27,586 nucleotides of DNA from Prevotella sp. UBA3776 (GTDB lineage: Bacteria; Bacteroidota; Bacteroidia; Bacteroidales; Bacteroidaceae), in contig DFFM01000051.1 in the NCBI GenBank assembly GCA_002369515.1, positions 1 to 27,586 of the forward strand, in the 5' to 3' direction. Each line of letters opens with the position of its first letter. The first letter of the stretch is position 1. Positions 17,667 to 27,114 of the stretch are shown here, piece after piece. Position numbers and translations under genes: made by a program. A model generated the notes under the pieces. That model ran no database searches and had not been told where the DNA came from. It saw nothing but the letters and a program-made list of their open reading frames with translations.

Positions 17667-18296
17667 ATGATGAAAGACAAGAAAATGATACCCATCGTGC
17701 AGGTTGGCGACGTGCTGGTTTCGCCCGACGTGCTGACGGAAAACTTCTGTTGCGACCTCAGTGCCTGCAAAGGCATCTGCTGTGTGGAGGGCGATGCGGG
17801 AGCACCCGTTTCGCTCGATGAAATCGGCGAAATTGAGGCTTTGCTCGATGTCGTCTGGACGGACATGTCGGCTTCGGCCCAGGCGGTGGTCGATAGGCAG
17901 GGGGTGGCTTACACCGATCGTGACGGCGACTTGGTGACGAGCATCGTGAACGGGAAGGACTGTGTGTTCACCTGTTACGACGACCTTACGGACAACGAAA
18001 CGGGCGAAACCATCAGAGGATGTTGCTTGTGTACACTGGAAAAAGCTTACAGGGCGGGCAAGACGCATTGGTGCAAGCCCATAAGTTGTGCGCTTTACCC
18101 CATCCGTGTGAAGGAGTTCAGCAACGGCCTGACGGGGCTGAACTACAACCGCTGGGCGGTGTGCAGCGAAGCGGTGAAGAAAGGCAACAAGCTGCAGCTG
18201 CCCCTATACCGGTTTCTGCGTGGGCCACTCATCAGACGGTTCGGCGAACAATGGTACGACGAGCTTTGCCAAGTGGCCAGCGAGTTGGGATTTTAA
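17667..18296 (+). CDS. DUF3109 family Cys-rich protein
   Basis: The ~209-residue protein has an N-terminal cysteine cluster (C28, C29, C34, C38, C39 in FCCDLSACKGICC). Further cysteines lie in GKDCVF, RGCCLC, HWCKPISC and WAVCSEA. This is the conserved pattern of DUF3109, probably a metal or Fe-S binding protein of unknown role. Two adjacent ATGs (17667, 17670) are possible. A TTG at 17637 would add 10 residues and seems less likely. Its last 4 bases overlap the 3' end of the convergent AraC gene (18293-18296). Confidence 0.85.
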   Translation: MMKDKKMIPIVQVGDVLVSPDVLTENFCCDLSACKGICCVEGDAGAPVSLDEIGEIEALLDVVWTDMSASAQAVVDRQGVAYTDRDGDLVTSIVNGKDCVFTCYDDLTDNETGETIRGCCLCTLEKAYRAGKTHWCKPISCALYPIRVKEFSNGLTGLNYNRWAVCSEAVKKGNKLQLPLYRFLRGPLIRRFGEQWYDELCQVASELGF

Positions 18297-19171
18297 CTCT
18301 TTCTGTACTCCGAGGGACTCATGCCCACATGCTCCTTGAAGAATTTTCCCAGGAACGACTGGTTGGGAAAATGCAGGTCTTCGGCGATTTCCTTGATGCT
18401 CTTGGTAGTGTTTTTCAGCAGTATGCGCACTTCGAGCGTCACGTAGCTGTCTATCCATTCGTTGGGGGTGCGCTTACTCACTTGCTTGATGGTTTCCGAC
18501 AGGTATTTGGGCGTAATGCACAATTGTTCGGCATACCAACCCACCCGTCGCTCGCGCCGGAAATTATCCTCCACCATCTTGATGAACTTCGTAAAGATGA
18601 TGTCAGCACGCGTCTGTCGGCGGTCACTCTTGCGTTGCAGACGGTAGATGACGTTGCTCAGGTCGTAGAACATGGCCAGGAGCAGCGTTCTGACCGAGTC
18701 GCGGCGGAAATGGTTCTCCTTGTCGGCGGTGCGCTCCTTAATCATGGAGAAATAGCTCTTGAACACGTTGGCCTCGCGTGTGTTGACTGACACGACCGGG
18801 TGTGAGCGCGAAAAGAGAAAAAGGGCCGAGATGTCGCTCACAGTCTTGATGATTTCGTTGAAGAAGTTGGCCGTGAGGATGAAGCAAAGCCCTTCCAGGT
18901 CGGGGCTGGCCATAAAATTGTCGAGGATATGGCCCTCCGAGATGATGAGTATGTCGTTGGCCTTCACCATTTGTTCCTGTGTGTCGATGGTGTATTGTGC
19001 CTTTCCGTGGGTGCAGAGAGCCACAACGATGCGGTTCATGCGCCGTGGGTCGCGTGGGATGGGTGCCTGTGCCATGTCGTCGAGCAGCACGAGGTCGTCC
19101 TCGAGAAAACTGCCGGTACCCATGTCTTTCACTTTCTCGACATTCAGGTCTTGAATTGTTTTTTTCTCCAT
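18293..19171 (-). CDS. AraC-family transcriptional regulator
   Basis: The 292-residue protein starts MEKKTIQDLN. The longer upstream frame overlaps the preceding gene and is not family sequence. The N-terminal half is a cupin-like sensing domain with little recognisable specificity (VVALCTHGKAQYTID, LDNFMASPDLEGLCFIL). The C-terminal ~100 residues hold the two AraC helix-turn-helix units (GWYAEQLCITPKYLSETIKQ and SIKEIAEDLHFPNQSFLGKF), ending MSPSEYRKS. The gap to the upstream gene is only 13 bp, and that gene overlaps GH95. The regulator is therefore probably co-transcribed with the GH95 operon and may control it, or the xylan cluster, in response to a released sugar. That role is inferred. 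Confidence 0.88.
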   Translation of the reverse strand: MEKKTIQDLNVEKVKDMGTGSFLEDDLVLLDDMAQAPIPRDPRRMNRIVVALCTHGKAQYTIDTQEQMVKANDILIISEGHILDNFMASPDLEGLCFILTANFFNEIIKTVSDISALFLFSRSHPVVSVNTREANVFKSYFSMIKERTADKENHFRRDSVRTLLLAMFYDLSNVIYRLQRKSDRRQTRADIIFTKFIKMVEDNFRRERRVGWYAEQLCITPKYLSETIKQVSKRTPNEWIDSYVTLEVRILLKNTTKSIKEIAEDLHFPNQSFLGKFFKEHVGMSPSEYRKS

Positions 19172-19184
19172 AGATTCAGGTCTG

Positions 19185-20387
19185 TTATAGTTCGTGTTTA
19201 ATGGGGCTTTCTGCTTTTGGAACGTCATTGCCGCCACTGGCGTCCAAATCAGTTTCTTCAGCATCTTCGTCGCCGTCATTGTCGTAAAAAACCACGGTTT
19301 CATCGGGCTGATGGCTTTCTCGGTCCTCTGGATAGGGGCGGACGTAATGGGCTGCAGGCGAGAGCATGTCCATGGCTTCAACGCCCAAAATGTTGTCTAA
19401 GTTGAAGTAGGATGGTCCTTCCATCTCGACATACCCTGATGGTCCGACAGTGAACCTGCGGCAGGCCTGTTCACAATCCTTGCCATTGCAGACATAGCTG
19501 AGTCCGTTGATGCTGAGTTGGTCGCCGGCATTCATTTTCTGCAACGTCACCCGCACACGACCTTCGAACCGATTTCCGCACCCTACGGCCATCCGGCGCT
19601 TCTCTGCCTTTTTCAGCCATGTCGGCGACTGAGGGACCACGCTGTCGGCCTTGGCCACCATGTTGCTGTCGGGACAGACTGAGTCAATGCTGTCGGACAG
19701 TTGAACCGGAATGTGGGTGTCCTCCCAAAGATGACAGTCGCGTATCAGGTTGACGCGGGTGGTAAAGGTGGCAGTCCGCTGAGGGACGATGGCTGACGGT
19801 GCATACTGCCGGAGTCTCTCCACCTGCTTGCGAAAAGCCGGCGGGGTGGATGTGCCGTTGATGTGATAGCGGCCGTCAATGATTTCGTCACCATTGGGCA
19901 GCGTGTGGGCGAATGCCGACTGGCAAACCCATGATTCGTCGGTGAAATGGGCAAATTTCTTGCCTCCAACACTGCCAAATAGTTCTAAAGAGAGTTGTTT
20001 GGCAGCCTTTGGGCGCGAGGTGGATTCGGAAGGCGCACTTCCTGCTGGCAGGGGCGAATACCACACTGCCACCATGTTCGTTCCGTGACGAAGGAATGGT
20101 TTCACATCATAGCGCACCACACCAATCGAGTCACCCGTCTCCATGCATCCTGGCTCAAACAGGCTCGTGGTGACGTTGCGCCCATTGACGTAGAGAATGA
20201 AGCGCCCGCCGCTAGCCACTTCGATGAAGGCTTCCGTAGGCTGGGCACTAAAACTGTAGCTATGCTTAAACCACAATTGTTCTGTTGGACAGGGGCTGGT
20301 GGCATGAATCCAATGCATGCTCCAGTCCTGAGCTTGCACAGTGATACTGAAAGTGGCCAACAGAAGGGCCAATAGCAAGCGTGTCAT
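19185..20387 (-). CDS. Secreted beta-sandwich protein resembling the N-terminal part of GH78 rhamnosidases, no catalytic domain
   Basis: The 400-residue protein starts with a signal peptide ([20 protein letters not shown]). The first ~190 residues show the pattern of the galactose-binding-like sandwich that precedes the catalytic domain in alpha-L-rhamnosidases: [56 protein letters not shown] second sandwich-like segment follows (FTTRVNL to [12 protein letters not shown]). There is no (alpha/alpha)6 catalytic barrel, and the protein ends in an acidic, low-complexity tail. It may be a carbohydrate-binding accessory protein or a relic of a larger enzyme. Its start overlaps the GH95 stop by 4 bp (ATGA), implying coupled expression. 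The family assignment is tentative. Confidence 0.6.
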   Translation of the reverse strand: MTRLLLALLLATFSITVQAQDWSMHWIHATSPCPTEQLWFKHSYSFSAQPTEAFIEVASGGRFILYVNGRNVTTSLFEPGCMETGDSIGVVRYDVKPFLRHGTNMVAVWYSPLPAGSAPSESTSRPKAAKQLSLELFGSVGGKKFAHFTDESWVCQSAFAHTLPNGDEIIDGRYHINGTSTPPAFRKQVERLRQYAPSAIVPQRTATFTTRVNLIRDCHLWEDTHIPVQLSDSIDSVCPDSNMVAKADSVVPQSPTWLKKAEKRRMAVGCGNRFEGRVRVTLQKMNAGDQLSINGLSYVCNGKDCEQACRRFTVGPSGYVEMEGPSYFNLDNILGVEAMDMLSPAAHYVRPYPEDRESHQPDETVVFYDNDGDEDAEETDLDASGGNDVPKAESPIKHEL

Positions 20388-22837
20388 TTCAGCGACTTTG
20401 TTTTTTTGCCGTCAATAGCGATGGTTTTCACCTGTCCGTTGTACTTCACCGTGATGTTTGTGCGTTTGTTGGTTGTGTTGAGTATTTGGACTTGGGTCAC
20501 TTTGCCATTGTGCCATGTCATGGCCACTTCCAATCCGCCACGTGCGCAAATGCCTTTCACGCTGCCTGTAGGCCATGCCTGGGGAAGTGCAGGCAACAAC
20601 TCCAATGTGTAGGCGGGGGTGCGATGGGCTGCCGAGCCGTTGCCGTCAAACTGTGGCCGCGGGCCGCTGCTCTGCACCAGCATCTCACAGACGCCTGCTG
20701 TGCCGCCAAAGTTGCCGTCTATCTGGAAGGGTGGGTGAGCGTCCATCAGATTGGGATAGGTGCCGCCTGAGCGACGACGGTCGGGGCCTTCGTAGCGGTC
20801 GGGACTGACGTAGGTGAGCAGTTTCTGGTAGATGTGGTAGGCTTGCTGGCTATCGTGCAGACGGGCCCACAGATTGATGCGCCATCCGGTGCTCCATCCG
20901 GTGGTCTTGTCGCCCTTGATTTCCAACGAACGCCGGCAGGCCTTGGCCAGTTCGGGAGTTTCGCTTAGTGTGAGGTGGTTTCCAGGGTAGAGGCCGATGA
21001 GATGGCTCTGGTGGCGATGCTGAAAGTCGAAGTCGTCCCAGTCGTAGTACCACTCGTTGAGGTCGCCCATGTGGCCTACCGTATAGGGGTGAAGGGCCTG
21101 TAGTGCCTGCTGTTGCGTTTCAATGGCGTGGTCGAACGGGTTGAGCACCTGCTCGGCGGCAATGGTGTTGGCTAGCAGTTCGCGTATGATGGCCAGATCG
21201 GCTGTGCCACCGTAACAGGTCATTCCGTGGTATCCGCGATCGGTGACATATTCGTTTTCGGGCGAGGTGCTCGGTGCGGTGATGAGTTCCTCAGGTTTGT
21301 TAGGGTTGCTGACGAGCCAGTCCATGCAGAAGTCAGCCGCACCGCGCATCAGGGGCAGTGCGGTTTGCTGCAGATAGTTGGTGTCCTGTGTGAACAGGTA
21401 GCGTTCCCACAGGGTGTTCACCAGCCAGGCTCCGCCCAGGTTCCAGTTGGCCCACTCGGGCTTCTCGCTTTTTTCTCCAACAGGATTGGTCATGGCCCAG
21501 ATGTCGCTGTTGTGGCTGCTGCACCATCCGCGGTTGATACCGTAGTAATTCTTTGCGGTGAATTGGCCGTTTTCTGCCAAAGCACCAACAAATCCGTCAA
21601 GCGGCGCAGCCATTTCTGCCAAGTTGGCTGTGAAGGCAGGCCAGTAGTTCTCCTCCAAATTGATGTTCACGGTGTAGTTGCCGCGCCAAGGCGACCACAA
21701 ATGGGGCGTCCAAAGGCCTTGCAGGTTGGCGGGAACGCCCGGCGTACGGGAGCAACTTATGAGCAAATAGCGTCCGTACTGCATATAGAGAGTCTCCAAA
21801 TAGGCATTGGTGGCCTTGTGGTTGGCATAGTCGTCGGTATAGTCGCGCAGCATTTGTTCGGTGGTGCGGTCGTGGTTGAAAGCAGACCCCTCAAGATTCA
21901 GTTCCAGTCTGGTGAAATAGCTGCGGTAGTCGTCTGTGTGGCGCTGGCGCAGCTGGTCGTAGGTGTAGTTGACCAGATGCCAGGCATCGTCGGAGGCTTG
22001 CTCCACATAAGGAGCTCCTTGGTTGACGGGATGGCGGTTGAAACCATTGAAACTGGTAGCGTTGACAAAGTAAACGACCACTTCGGAGGCATTGCTGACA
22101 ATCAATGTGGAGTCGGTGGCTGTACACTCGCCATCCTTCAGCCTTACAAGCAGGTGCGAACAGAAGTGTATGCTTTCACTGGAATCGCCTGTAGCATGGC
22201 CTGTCATTGTGAGCTGTTTGTCAGAGGCTTTCACCTTGTGGGGCACCAACGATGTGAGTGTCAGTTCGGTGCTGATGCTGCGGGGCTTGCTTGCCCTGAG
22301 CCTAAAGGCCAGCACACGGTCGGGAGCCGAAGCAAAGTATTCGCGTTCGTAGCTGACGTCGCCTATTTTGTAATACACATGTGCGAGGGCGCTGTCCAAA
22401 TCCAACTCGCGGCGGTAGCCGGTGTAGTTGCCGGCGTTGAGATCGTTGATGTGAAGGATGCCAAGTGGCTGGTAGAACTGTGAATTGTGTCCCTGTACGT
22501 TCAGCTGAAGCGAGTCGGCCAACGCATAATCCTCGCTGAAGAGGGCTTTGCGTATTTCGGGTATCCACTTGGCGGCCCCTGCATCTTCGTTTCTGTCAAC
22601 GGGCTTGCCCGTCCACAGGGTGATGTCGTTCAGCAGCAGGCTGTCTTTGTCGGGTGCGCCGTAGATGAGTGCTCCCAGTTTGCCGTTGCCGATGGGCAGC
22701 GACTCCTCGAAGAACTGTGCGGGGCGGTCGTACCATAGTTTCATGGGCAGCTGACCCTGAGCCAGTACTGCCGTTGAGGCTGTCGTTGCTGCTGCGGTCA
22801 GCAAGAGTGTCAGTGCGAGTGGGGCTGTTCGTTTCAT
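20384..22837 (-). CDS. GH95 alpha-L-fucosidase / alpha-L-galactosidase
   Basis: The 817-residue protein has a signal peptide ending near VLAQG and then the GH95 N-terminal opening ([27 protein letters not shown]). By comparison with Bifidobacterium AfcA, the catalytic residues appear intact: N391 and N393 ([11 protein letters not shown]), E527 (STSPENEY) and D707 ([12 protein letters not shown]). GH95 inverts terminal alpha-L-fucosyl or alpha-L-galactosyl linkages. A Bacteroides ovatus GH95 removes alpha-L-galactose from maize xylan. The L-galactose pathway 10 kb away makes that activity attractive here, but fucosidase activity on xyloglucan cannot be excluded. It is first in a three-gene minus-strand operon with the sandwich protein and the AraC regulator. 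Confidence 0.88.
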   Translation of the reverse strand: MKRTAPLALTLLLTAAATTASTAVLAQGQLPMKLWYDRPAQFFEESLPIGNGKLGALIYGAPDKDSLLLNDITLWTGKPVDRNEDAGAAKWIPEIRKALFSEDYALADSLQLNVQGHNSQFYQPLGILHINDLNAGNYTGYRRELDLDSALAHVYYKIGDVSYEREYFASAPDRVLAFRLRASKPRSISTELTLTSLVPHKVKASDKQLTMTGHATGDSSESIHFCSHLLVRLKDGECTATDSTLIVSNASEVVVYFVNATSFNGFNRHPVNQGAPYVEQASDDAWHLVNYTYDQLRQRHTDDYRSYFTRLELNLEGSAFNHDRTTEQMLRDYTDDYANHKATNAYLETLYMQYGRYLLISCSRTPGVPANLQGLWTPHLWSPWRGNYTVNINLEENYWPAFTANLAEMAAPLDGFVGALAENGQFTAKNYYGINRGWCSSHNSDIWAMTNPVGEKSEKPEWANWNLGGAWLVNTLWERYLFTQDTNYLQQTALPLMRGAADFCMDWLVSNPNKPEELITAPSTSPENEYVTDRGYHGMTCYGGTADLAIIRELLANTIAAEQVLNPFDHAIETQQQALQALHPYTVGHMGDLNEWYYDWDDFDFQHRHQSHLIGLYPGNHLTLSETPELAKACRRSLEIKGDKTTGWSTGWRINLWARLHDSQQAYHIYQKLLTYVSPDRYEGPDRRRSGGTYPNLMDAHPPFQIDGNFGGTAGVCEMLVQSSGPRPQFDGNGSAAHRTPAYTLELLPALPQAWPTGSVKGICARGGLEVAMTWHNGKVTQVQILNTTNKRTNITVKYNGQVKTIAIDGKKTKSLK

Positions 22838-22871
22838 GGTTTCCGTAGGGATGTTTTATTATTTGTTTCTG

Positions 22872-22903
22872 CAAAAATACTTCTTTTTCTATGACCGGCC
22901 AAA
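22872..22903 (-). promoter_or_regulatory. Promoter of the GH95 operon
   Basis: On the minus strand, TTTG (complement of 22900-22903), 20 nt, then TATTTTTG (complement of 22872-22879) match the Bacteroidota -33/-7 pair. The -7 box lies about 35 bp before the GH95 start. Confidence 0.65.
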
Positions 22904-22971
22904 TAAAGGTGGATATTTAGTGGTTTTCCATCTTTCGTTTTTTCATATCTACACATAGACGCTGTGCCCCT

Positions 22972-24657
22972 TCACTTTCCAGAAGCAGTTTGTGGCACCT
23001 GCAAAATCTTTTCGTATTCAGCAGGATTGTTCAGCAGCCGGCAGGCTTCCAAGAACTGCTTGTCGTATCGCAAACCCAGTTCTATGGAGCCTTTCTGGTA
23101 GTAGTAGAACGCAACAATGTCGCTTTCTATCATTTCCTTAATGACTGCTTTGTGTTTGTCGAGGTCTTTGCTTATGTTGTGCTTCAGTTTCTTTTCCAGA
23201 TTGTCGAATTCCTCTTTGGCATCCTCGTAGTAGCCCTCAAATTCAGCCATCTTCTTCAGGTTTTTCAGTATTTTCTCGCTCTCGGGGTCGTACGTGAAGC
23301 CGCTCTTGATGACGCGCTCCTTGAAATCCTCGTACTCCGCGTCAGTCAGCTGGAAATCGTGCGGCTTGGCAATCGTGGGGTGGGAGAGGTAGTAGTCCAG
23401 CTCGTAGTTGTAGAGCACGTCGGCCGAGTCGCGCCCCGAAGCCTGCAGGTAGTAGGCCAGGTTGGGCAACGAGTCGGGTTTCACTTCCACGTCGGGTTTG
23501 ATGCCGCCGCCGTCTCTCACTTCGCGGCCGTTCTTGGTGTAGAACACCTTGGTGAGCGAGTCGGGCACATGCTCGGTGTAGCCGCCCCGCCCATGCCGGT
23601 AATTGATGGCCTGAATGCAGCGTCCGCTAGGTATGTAGTATTTGTTGGAAGTGAGTTTCAAACTGCCGTTGTAGGGCAAATCGACCGTCATCTGAACCAA
23701 CCCCTTGCCATATGTCCGCGTTCCTAGAACTACCACACGGTCAAGGTCTTGCAGGGCTCCACTGGTTATTTCGCTCGCCGATGCCGAATTTCCATTAACC
23801 AGTATCACCACAGGCATCAGCGAATCCAAAGGCTCGACGGTGGTTTTGTAGTCGCGGCTCACTTTCTTCAGCTTTCCACGGTTGCTCACCACGTTGATGC
23901 CCTTGGGCACAAACATGTTGACGATCTGAACAGCCTCTTGCTCAGAACCACCCCCATTGCCACGAAGGTCAAACACAAGTTTCTTCATGCCCTGCTTCTT
24001 CAGGTCAATAAATGCACGGCGCACCTCGCGACTGCTGTTCTCTGTGAAACCACTCAACAGCATGTATCCTATGCTGTCCTGCTGTATCCCATAATAAGGA
24101 ATAGTGGGGTTCTGAATCTGTCGGCGCGTAATTTTCATCTGCATCGTCTTGCCGGTAGAGGGACGTTTTATCTTCAACAGGAAACTGGTGCCTGCATCGC
24201 CACGAAGATGCGAGCTCACATAGCTGACATCCTTATCTTCCATCGACTCGTCATCAATGCTCAGAATGATATCACCCATACGCAATCCTGCTTCATGAGC
24301 CGGGTTGCCCTCGTAAGGTTCGTAAATACGCACACGCTTGATGCTCGAGTCATAATGAATCGTTGAACCGATGCCTGCATAGATGTTGCCGGTATAAATG
24401 CTCTTCAGTTCCTGCATCTTCTCTTCAGGATAATACTCCGTATAGGGATCCAGACTCTTCAGCATTGCATTAATCCCTTCGCCAATCGTTTCGGAAGCGT
24501 CTAAAGTATCGACATAAATCATGTCAAGATTCTTATAGATGGTGTTGAACACTTCCAGGTTCTTGGCCACCTCGAAATGGTGGTCCTTATTTTCTTGACC
24601 ACTGACGGGTACAAGCACTGACAGCAGCAGCAAAAGGTCTATAATTCTCTTTCTCAT
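22972..24657 (-). CDS. CtpA-like S41 family C-terminal processing protease
   Basis: The 561-residue protein begins with a signal peptide (MRKRIIDLLLLLSVLVPVSGQ). A PDZ domain follows (about 90-165: GIGSTIHYD, NPAHEAGLRMGDIILSIDDE). The S41 catalytic core has the nucleophile S293 in NGNSASASE and the lysine base K318 in TYGKGLVQ, 25 residues apart as in CtpA/Tsp. A C-terminal ~170-residue charged helical extension is typical of the Bacteroidota form. It is expected in the periplasm, where such proteases trim or degrade envelope proteins. It diverges from the tRNA-Asn gene and is unrelated to the glycan genes. Confidence 0.92.
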   Translation of the reverse strand: MRKRIIDLLLLLSVLVPVSGQENKDHHFEVAKNLEVFNTIYKNLDMIYVDTLDASETIGEGINAMLKSLDPYTEYYPEEKMQELKSIYTGNIYAGIGSTIHYDSSIKRVRIYEPYEGNPAHEAGLRMGDIILSIDDESMEDKDVSYVSSHLRGDAGTSFLLKIKRPSTGKTMQMKITRRQIQNPTIPYYGIQQDSIGYMLLSGFTENSSREVRRAFIDLKKQGMKKLVFDLRGNGGGSEQEAVQIVNMFVPKGINVVSNRGKLKKVSRDYKTTVEPLDSLMPVVILVNGNSASASEITSGALQDLDRVVVLGTRTYGKGLVQMTVDLPYNGSLKLTSNKYYIPSGRCIQAINYRHGRGGYTEHVPDSLTKVFYTKNGREVRDGGGIKPDVEVKPDSLPNLAYYLQASGRDSADVLYNYELDYYLSHPTIAKPHDFQLTDAEYEDFKERVIKSGFTYDPESEKILKNLKKMAEFEGYYEDAKEEFDNLEKKLKHNISKDLDKHKAVIKEMIESDIVAFYYYQKGSIELGLRYDKQFLEACRLLNNPAEYEKILQVPQTASGK

Positions 24658-24681
24658 TGGGCAAAATCACTAAAATTTCTG

Positions 24682-24689
24682 CAAAATTA
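24682..24689 (-). promoter_or_regulatory. Putative -7 box of the S41 protease gene
   Basis: The minus strand reads TAATTTTG, matching TAnnTTTG, 25 bp before the protease ATG. A TTTG lies 15 nt further upstream, shorter than the usual spacing. Confidence 0.5.
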
Positions 24690-24729
24690 CATTATTTTTG
24701 ACGACAAACTGAATTTTTTCGCAAAAAAA

Positions 24730-24761
24730 TTTGGCGGTTTCAGAAAAACACTGTACTTTTG
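24730..24761 (+). promoter_or_regulatory. Promoter of the tRNA-Asn gene
   Basis: TTTG at 24730-24733, 20 nt, then TACTTTTG at 24754-24761 fit the Bacteroidota promoter consensus in sequence and spacing. The -7 box lies 28 bp before the mature tRNA. Confidence 0.7.
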
Positions 24762-24789
24762 CATCCGCAATTCAGAAATGAATGCTTTT

Positions 24790-24863
24790 GCTTCAGTAGC
24801 TCAGTTGGTTAGAGCACCTGACTGTTAATCAGGGGGTCGTTGGTTCAAGCCCATCCTGAAGCG
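24790..24863 (+). tRNA. tRNA-Asn (anticodon GTT)
   Basis: The acceptor stem GCTTCAG (24790-24796) pairs with CTGAAGC (24856-24862), followed by discriminator G. The D arm contains GCTCAGTTGGTTAGAGC. The anticodon stem is cctga/tcagg with loop CTGTTAA, giving anticodon GTT at 24824-24826. The T loop is GGTTCAAGCC. CCA is not encoded. The total is 74 nt. Confidence 0.95.
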
Positions 24864-25244
24864 CGTTGAAAATCAAGGAGTTAGAGAAATCTAACTCCTT
24901 TTTATTTTTCCATCGGGAACACATAGGGAACACACAGCCCCTGGTTTCAGCGTCTTCAAACGTGCTTACAGATTATCATTTGTTGTCAAGAGCAAGTAAG
25001 TGACACTTACCAATTCTCCAATAATCAAAGGTTTGTTTCTCTATAAAACACTCCCCGTATCCTGACTCACACATGCCTTTCTTTGGTGTATCAAGTCGTT
25101 ACGTACACACATAATCGATAAGGAGATGTAAAGGAGGCTGTTAAGCCAAACAAAAATAAAGAACAACAACTGCGTTATTTGTGATTCTTGCTAAGCACCT
25201 TTTCTTTGGGATTGATGTTTATCATCATAGATTTAGTGATTCAT
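24864..25244. other. Spacer between tRNA-Asn and the defence genes; candidate island edge
   Basis: These 381 bases contain the tRNA terminator (24875-24909) and a 9-bp direct repeat GGGAACACA (24915-24923 and 24926-24934). No gene is credible. A plus-strand open frame at 25188-25445 lies antisense to the effector gene. The composition changes to AT-rich here. I see no integrase gene and no second copy of the tRNA 3' end within the window. Confidence 0.5.
24875..24909 (+). terminator. Rho-independent terminator of the tRNA-Asn transcript
   Basis: A perfect 11-bp stem (aaggagttaga, 24875-24885, with tctaactcctt, 24890-24900) has a GAAA tetraloop and is followed by TTTATTTTT. Confidence 0.9.
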
Positions 25245-26129
25245 TTAATCTTGGTGAACGTATTGATTAATCATTATGTGAGTACTTTCCTCTTGCTTGT
25301 CTCGCATGAGATTATAGAGGTAATCTGGAATCTTGAAAGCAGTTTTCCGATGCTTATATATTCCATCTTGTATTCTATACAAAACACCCTCGTTTATAGA
25401 TCCTTGGTTCTTTTTCAATCTTTCAAGACAATTGTCAATAAATGATTTCAAGGACTCACACGTTTCAATATCTTCTAAATTTTGTTTCCTTGTTGTAAAA
25501 AACCATTTAATGATAGGTACTAATGGAACACCTACAAAAACAACAGCTGTTTGCATACCTTCATTTTTATAAAAACCGACAAACAATATTAAGGCTAAAA
25601 CACTCCAAGCGATACAATCTATAATAGTATTGAATTTCTTTCTTAGCTTTGAATCATAAGCCAGATTTGTTCTCTGACAAATAAGAGTAGCCTCTACTTT
25701 ATTCAAGTCGCTAACTTGGATATCATACCAATTAACAAAGCCTTTATCCGGAAGGTTGACATAATTATCATTAACATCTTCGGCAGAGGGTTTAGTTCCC
25801 CACACATAAGAATTCCATTCTAGTCCTAATACATCACAATCGAATAACTGTTGAATTTTAGCAGCTAAATTTCGATGCTTTCCTGCCTTAGCTTCAAGGA
25901 CGAAGCCGATGACAAGGGCAACAACACTGTACGCCATTAATGAATGAAGAACAAGATAATTGTCAGAACATATATAAAACCTGGCAAAAGATATAATTAT
26001 GGGGATTAACACACAAAAAAGCATATAGGCTGTGGAATAATGCCCAGCTTTCGTGTAAAAGTGGTGTGCAGCTTTGAGCTGATTAATGTGTTCTTGCCTA
26101 TTTTCTAATTCTACTATGTTATTTGCCAT
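25245..26129 (-). CDS. S-4TM family putative pore-forming effector (CBASS-type membrane effector)
   Basis: The 294-residue protein starts at MANNIVELENRQ. A TTG seven codons upstream is less likely. It has four predicted transmembrane segments in two pairs (about 34-53, 61-80 and 169-187, 192-211) around a soluble middle. That middle part contains the family's signature-like stretch, NWYDIQV and then CQRTNLAYDSKLRKKF (151-166). A soluble C-terminal region of about 80 residues follows. S-4TM proteins were predicted as pore-forming effectors beside SMODS nucleotidyltransferases. In CBASS, a cyclic nucleotide made on infection would trigger membrane disruption and cell death. Its start overlaps the nucleotidyltransferase gene by 11 bp on the same strand, a strong sign of a functional pair. 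Confidence 0.85.
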   Translation of the reverse strand: MANNIVELENRQEHINQLKAAHHFYTKAGHYSTAYMLFCVLIPIIISFARFYICSDNYLVLHSLMAYSVVALVIGFVLEAKAGKHRNLAAKIQQLFDCDVLGLEWNSYVWGTKPSAEDVNDNYVNLPDKGFVNWYDIQVSDLNKVEATLICQRTNLAYDSKLRKKFNTIIDCIAWSVLALILFVGFYKNEGMQTAVVFVGVPLVPIIKWFFTTRKQNLEDIETCESLKSFIDNCLERLKKNQGSINEGVLYRIQDGIYKHRKTAFKIPDYLYNLMRDKQEESTHIMINQYVHQD

Positions 26130-27114
26130 ATCTAGGAAATTTAATGCCAAATACTTTAATCCATTTATTTATCGCGGCCTCAGTCATGTAATTCTGCTCA
26201 TATTGAATAGCAGCACTAGCTTCAGAGGCGTCTCGTGATGCCATTATTGCCAATCTTCTTCTATCATATAAATCCAAATCATTAATGCTACCCTGAAATC
26301 CTTTTGGGTCATAATAATCTCTCATTATTTGGAATGATAAGGTATCCAAAGCACTTTTAACAAGTTTGGGATAAGTTACGGGGAATGAGAGTAAGCTGTT
26401 AGCCCAATCAATCATTAAGTTTTCAAAAAGGTAAGAACCAACTTCATCTCCCCAATGCTCCTTTTTCCAGTATTTCATAAGTCTTATCGCAGGCAATAAT
26501 GCCCCATTGACCCGTTGGTTTGCTTGGGTCACTCTGTTTTGATCTATTCGAGGATCCGTTCCCTTCCAGCTCCCATTTCCGTCAGGAATAACATAAAACC
26601 CTGTCGTTGTATAAAAACATGGTACTATGTCAAAGTTCCATTCATACGAGGAGAGTTGAAGGGTAACAGCCTCTTGGTTACGGTGAATGTCGGCTTTACT
26701 ATAACTGGGAATGGCACCCAACTCCCTTTTGATGGCCTCAATCATTTTTCTGGAATTAAGGACATTGCCATCACAATAATCTGGGAGCAATTTTGCATGT
26801 GGATTATTGACATATATGGGATATGTTTTTCTGGTAATCTTTGTCACATCATCTGTCGTACATCCTTGTGCGTTAAACACAATCATGATGTCGATGTCAT
26901 CCAACGGACGGATTTTTGTGTTTCTGGCAAAAGAGCCAAAGAAAATATGATTAGCTCCATTATATAATGGTGGAATCCTCTCGCTTTTAGCAAGGTCCTC
27001 TATTTTAAGAACAAGCCAGTCGCGGCTTGCTCTTGCTGTAGCTGTTCGTTCGGGATCAAGGTTTACGGAATCCCTCATGAAATCTTCGAAACATGAATTT
27101 ACTGTGTATGCCAT
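26119..27114 (-). CDS. CD-NTase (SMODS domain) cyclic-oligonucleotide synthase
   Basis: The chosen start MAYTVNSCFEDFM gives 331 residues. An upstream ATG at 27207 would add 31 mostly hydrophobic residues not typical of the family. The nucleotidyltransferase core is intact: G60-S61 (FFGSFARNT), metal ligands D73 and D75 (PLDDIDIMIVF), and third acid D162 (WNFDIVPCF). A helical C-terminal part follows (NRVTQANQRVNGALLPAIRLM to KYWKK). CD-NTases make cyclic di- or trinucleotides that activate a partner effector. The partner here is the overlapping S-4TM gene. No Cap2/Cap3 ubiquitin-like or HORMA/TRIP13 genes are visible, so this would be a minimal two-gene (type I-like) system. The clade and nucleotide product cannot be told by eye. 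Confidence 0.85.
   Translation of the reverse strand: MAYTVNSCFEDFMRDSVNLDPERTATARASRDWLVLKIEDLAKSERIPPLYNGANHIFFGSFARNTKIRPLDDIDIMIVFNAQGCTTDDVTKITRKTYPIYVNNPHAKLLPDYCDGNVLNSRKMIEAIKRELGAIPSYSKADIHRNQEAVTLQLSSYEWNFDIVPCFYTTTGFYVIPDGNGSWKGTDPRIDQNRVTQANQRVNGALLPAIRLMKYWKKEHWGDEVGSYLFENLMIDWANSLLSFPVTYPKLVKSALDTLSFQIMRDYYDPKGFQGSINDLDLYDRRRLAIMASRDASEASAAIQYEQNYMTEAAINKWIKVFGIKFPRYGK

Noticed and set aside
25188..25445. 85-codon hydrophobic plus-strand frame after the tRNA
   Set aside because: It is mostly antisense to the S-4TM effector gene, and its hydrophobicity comes from the complementary codons.
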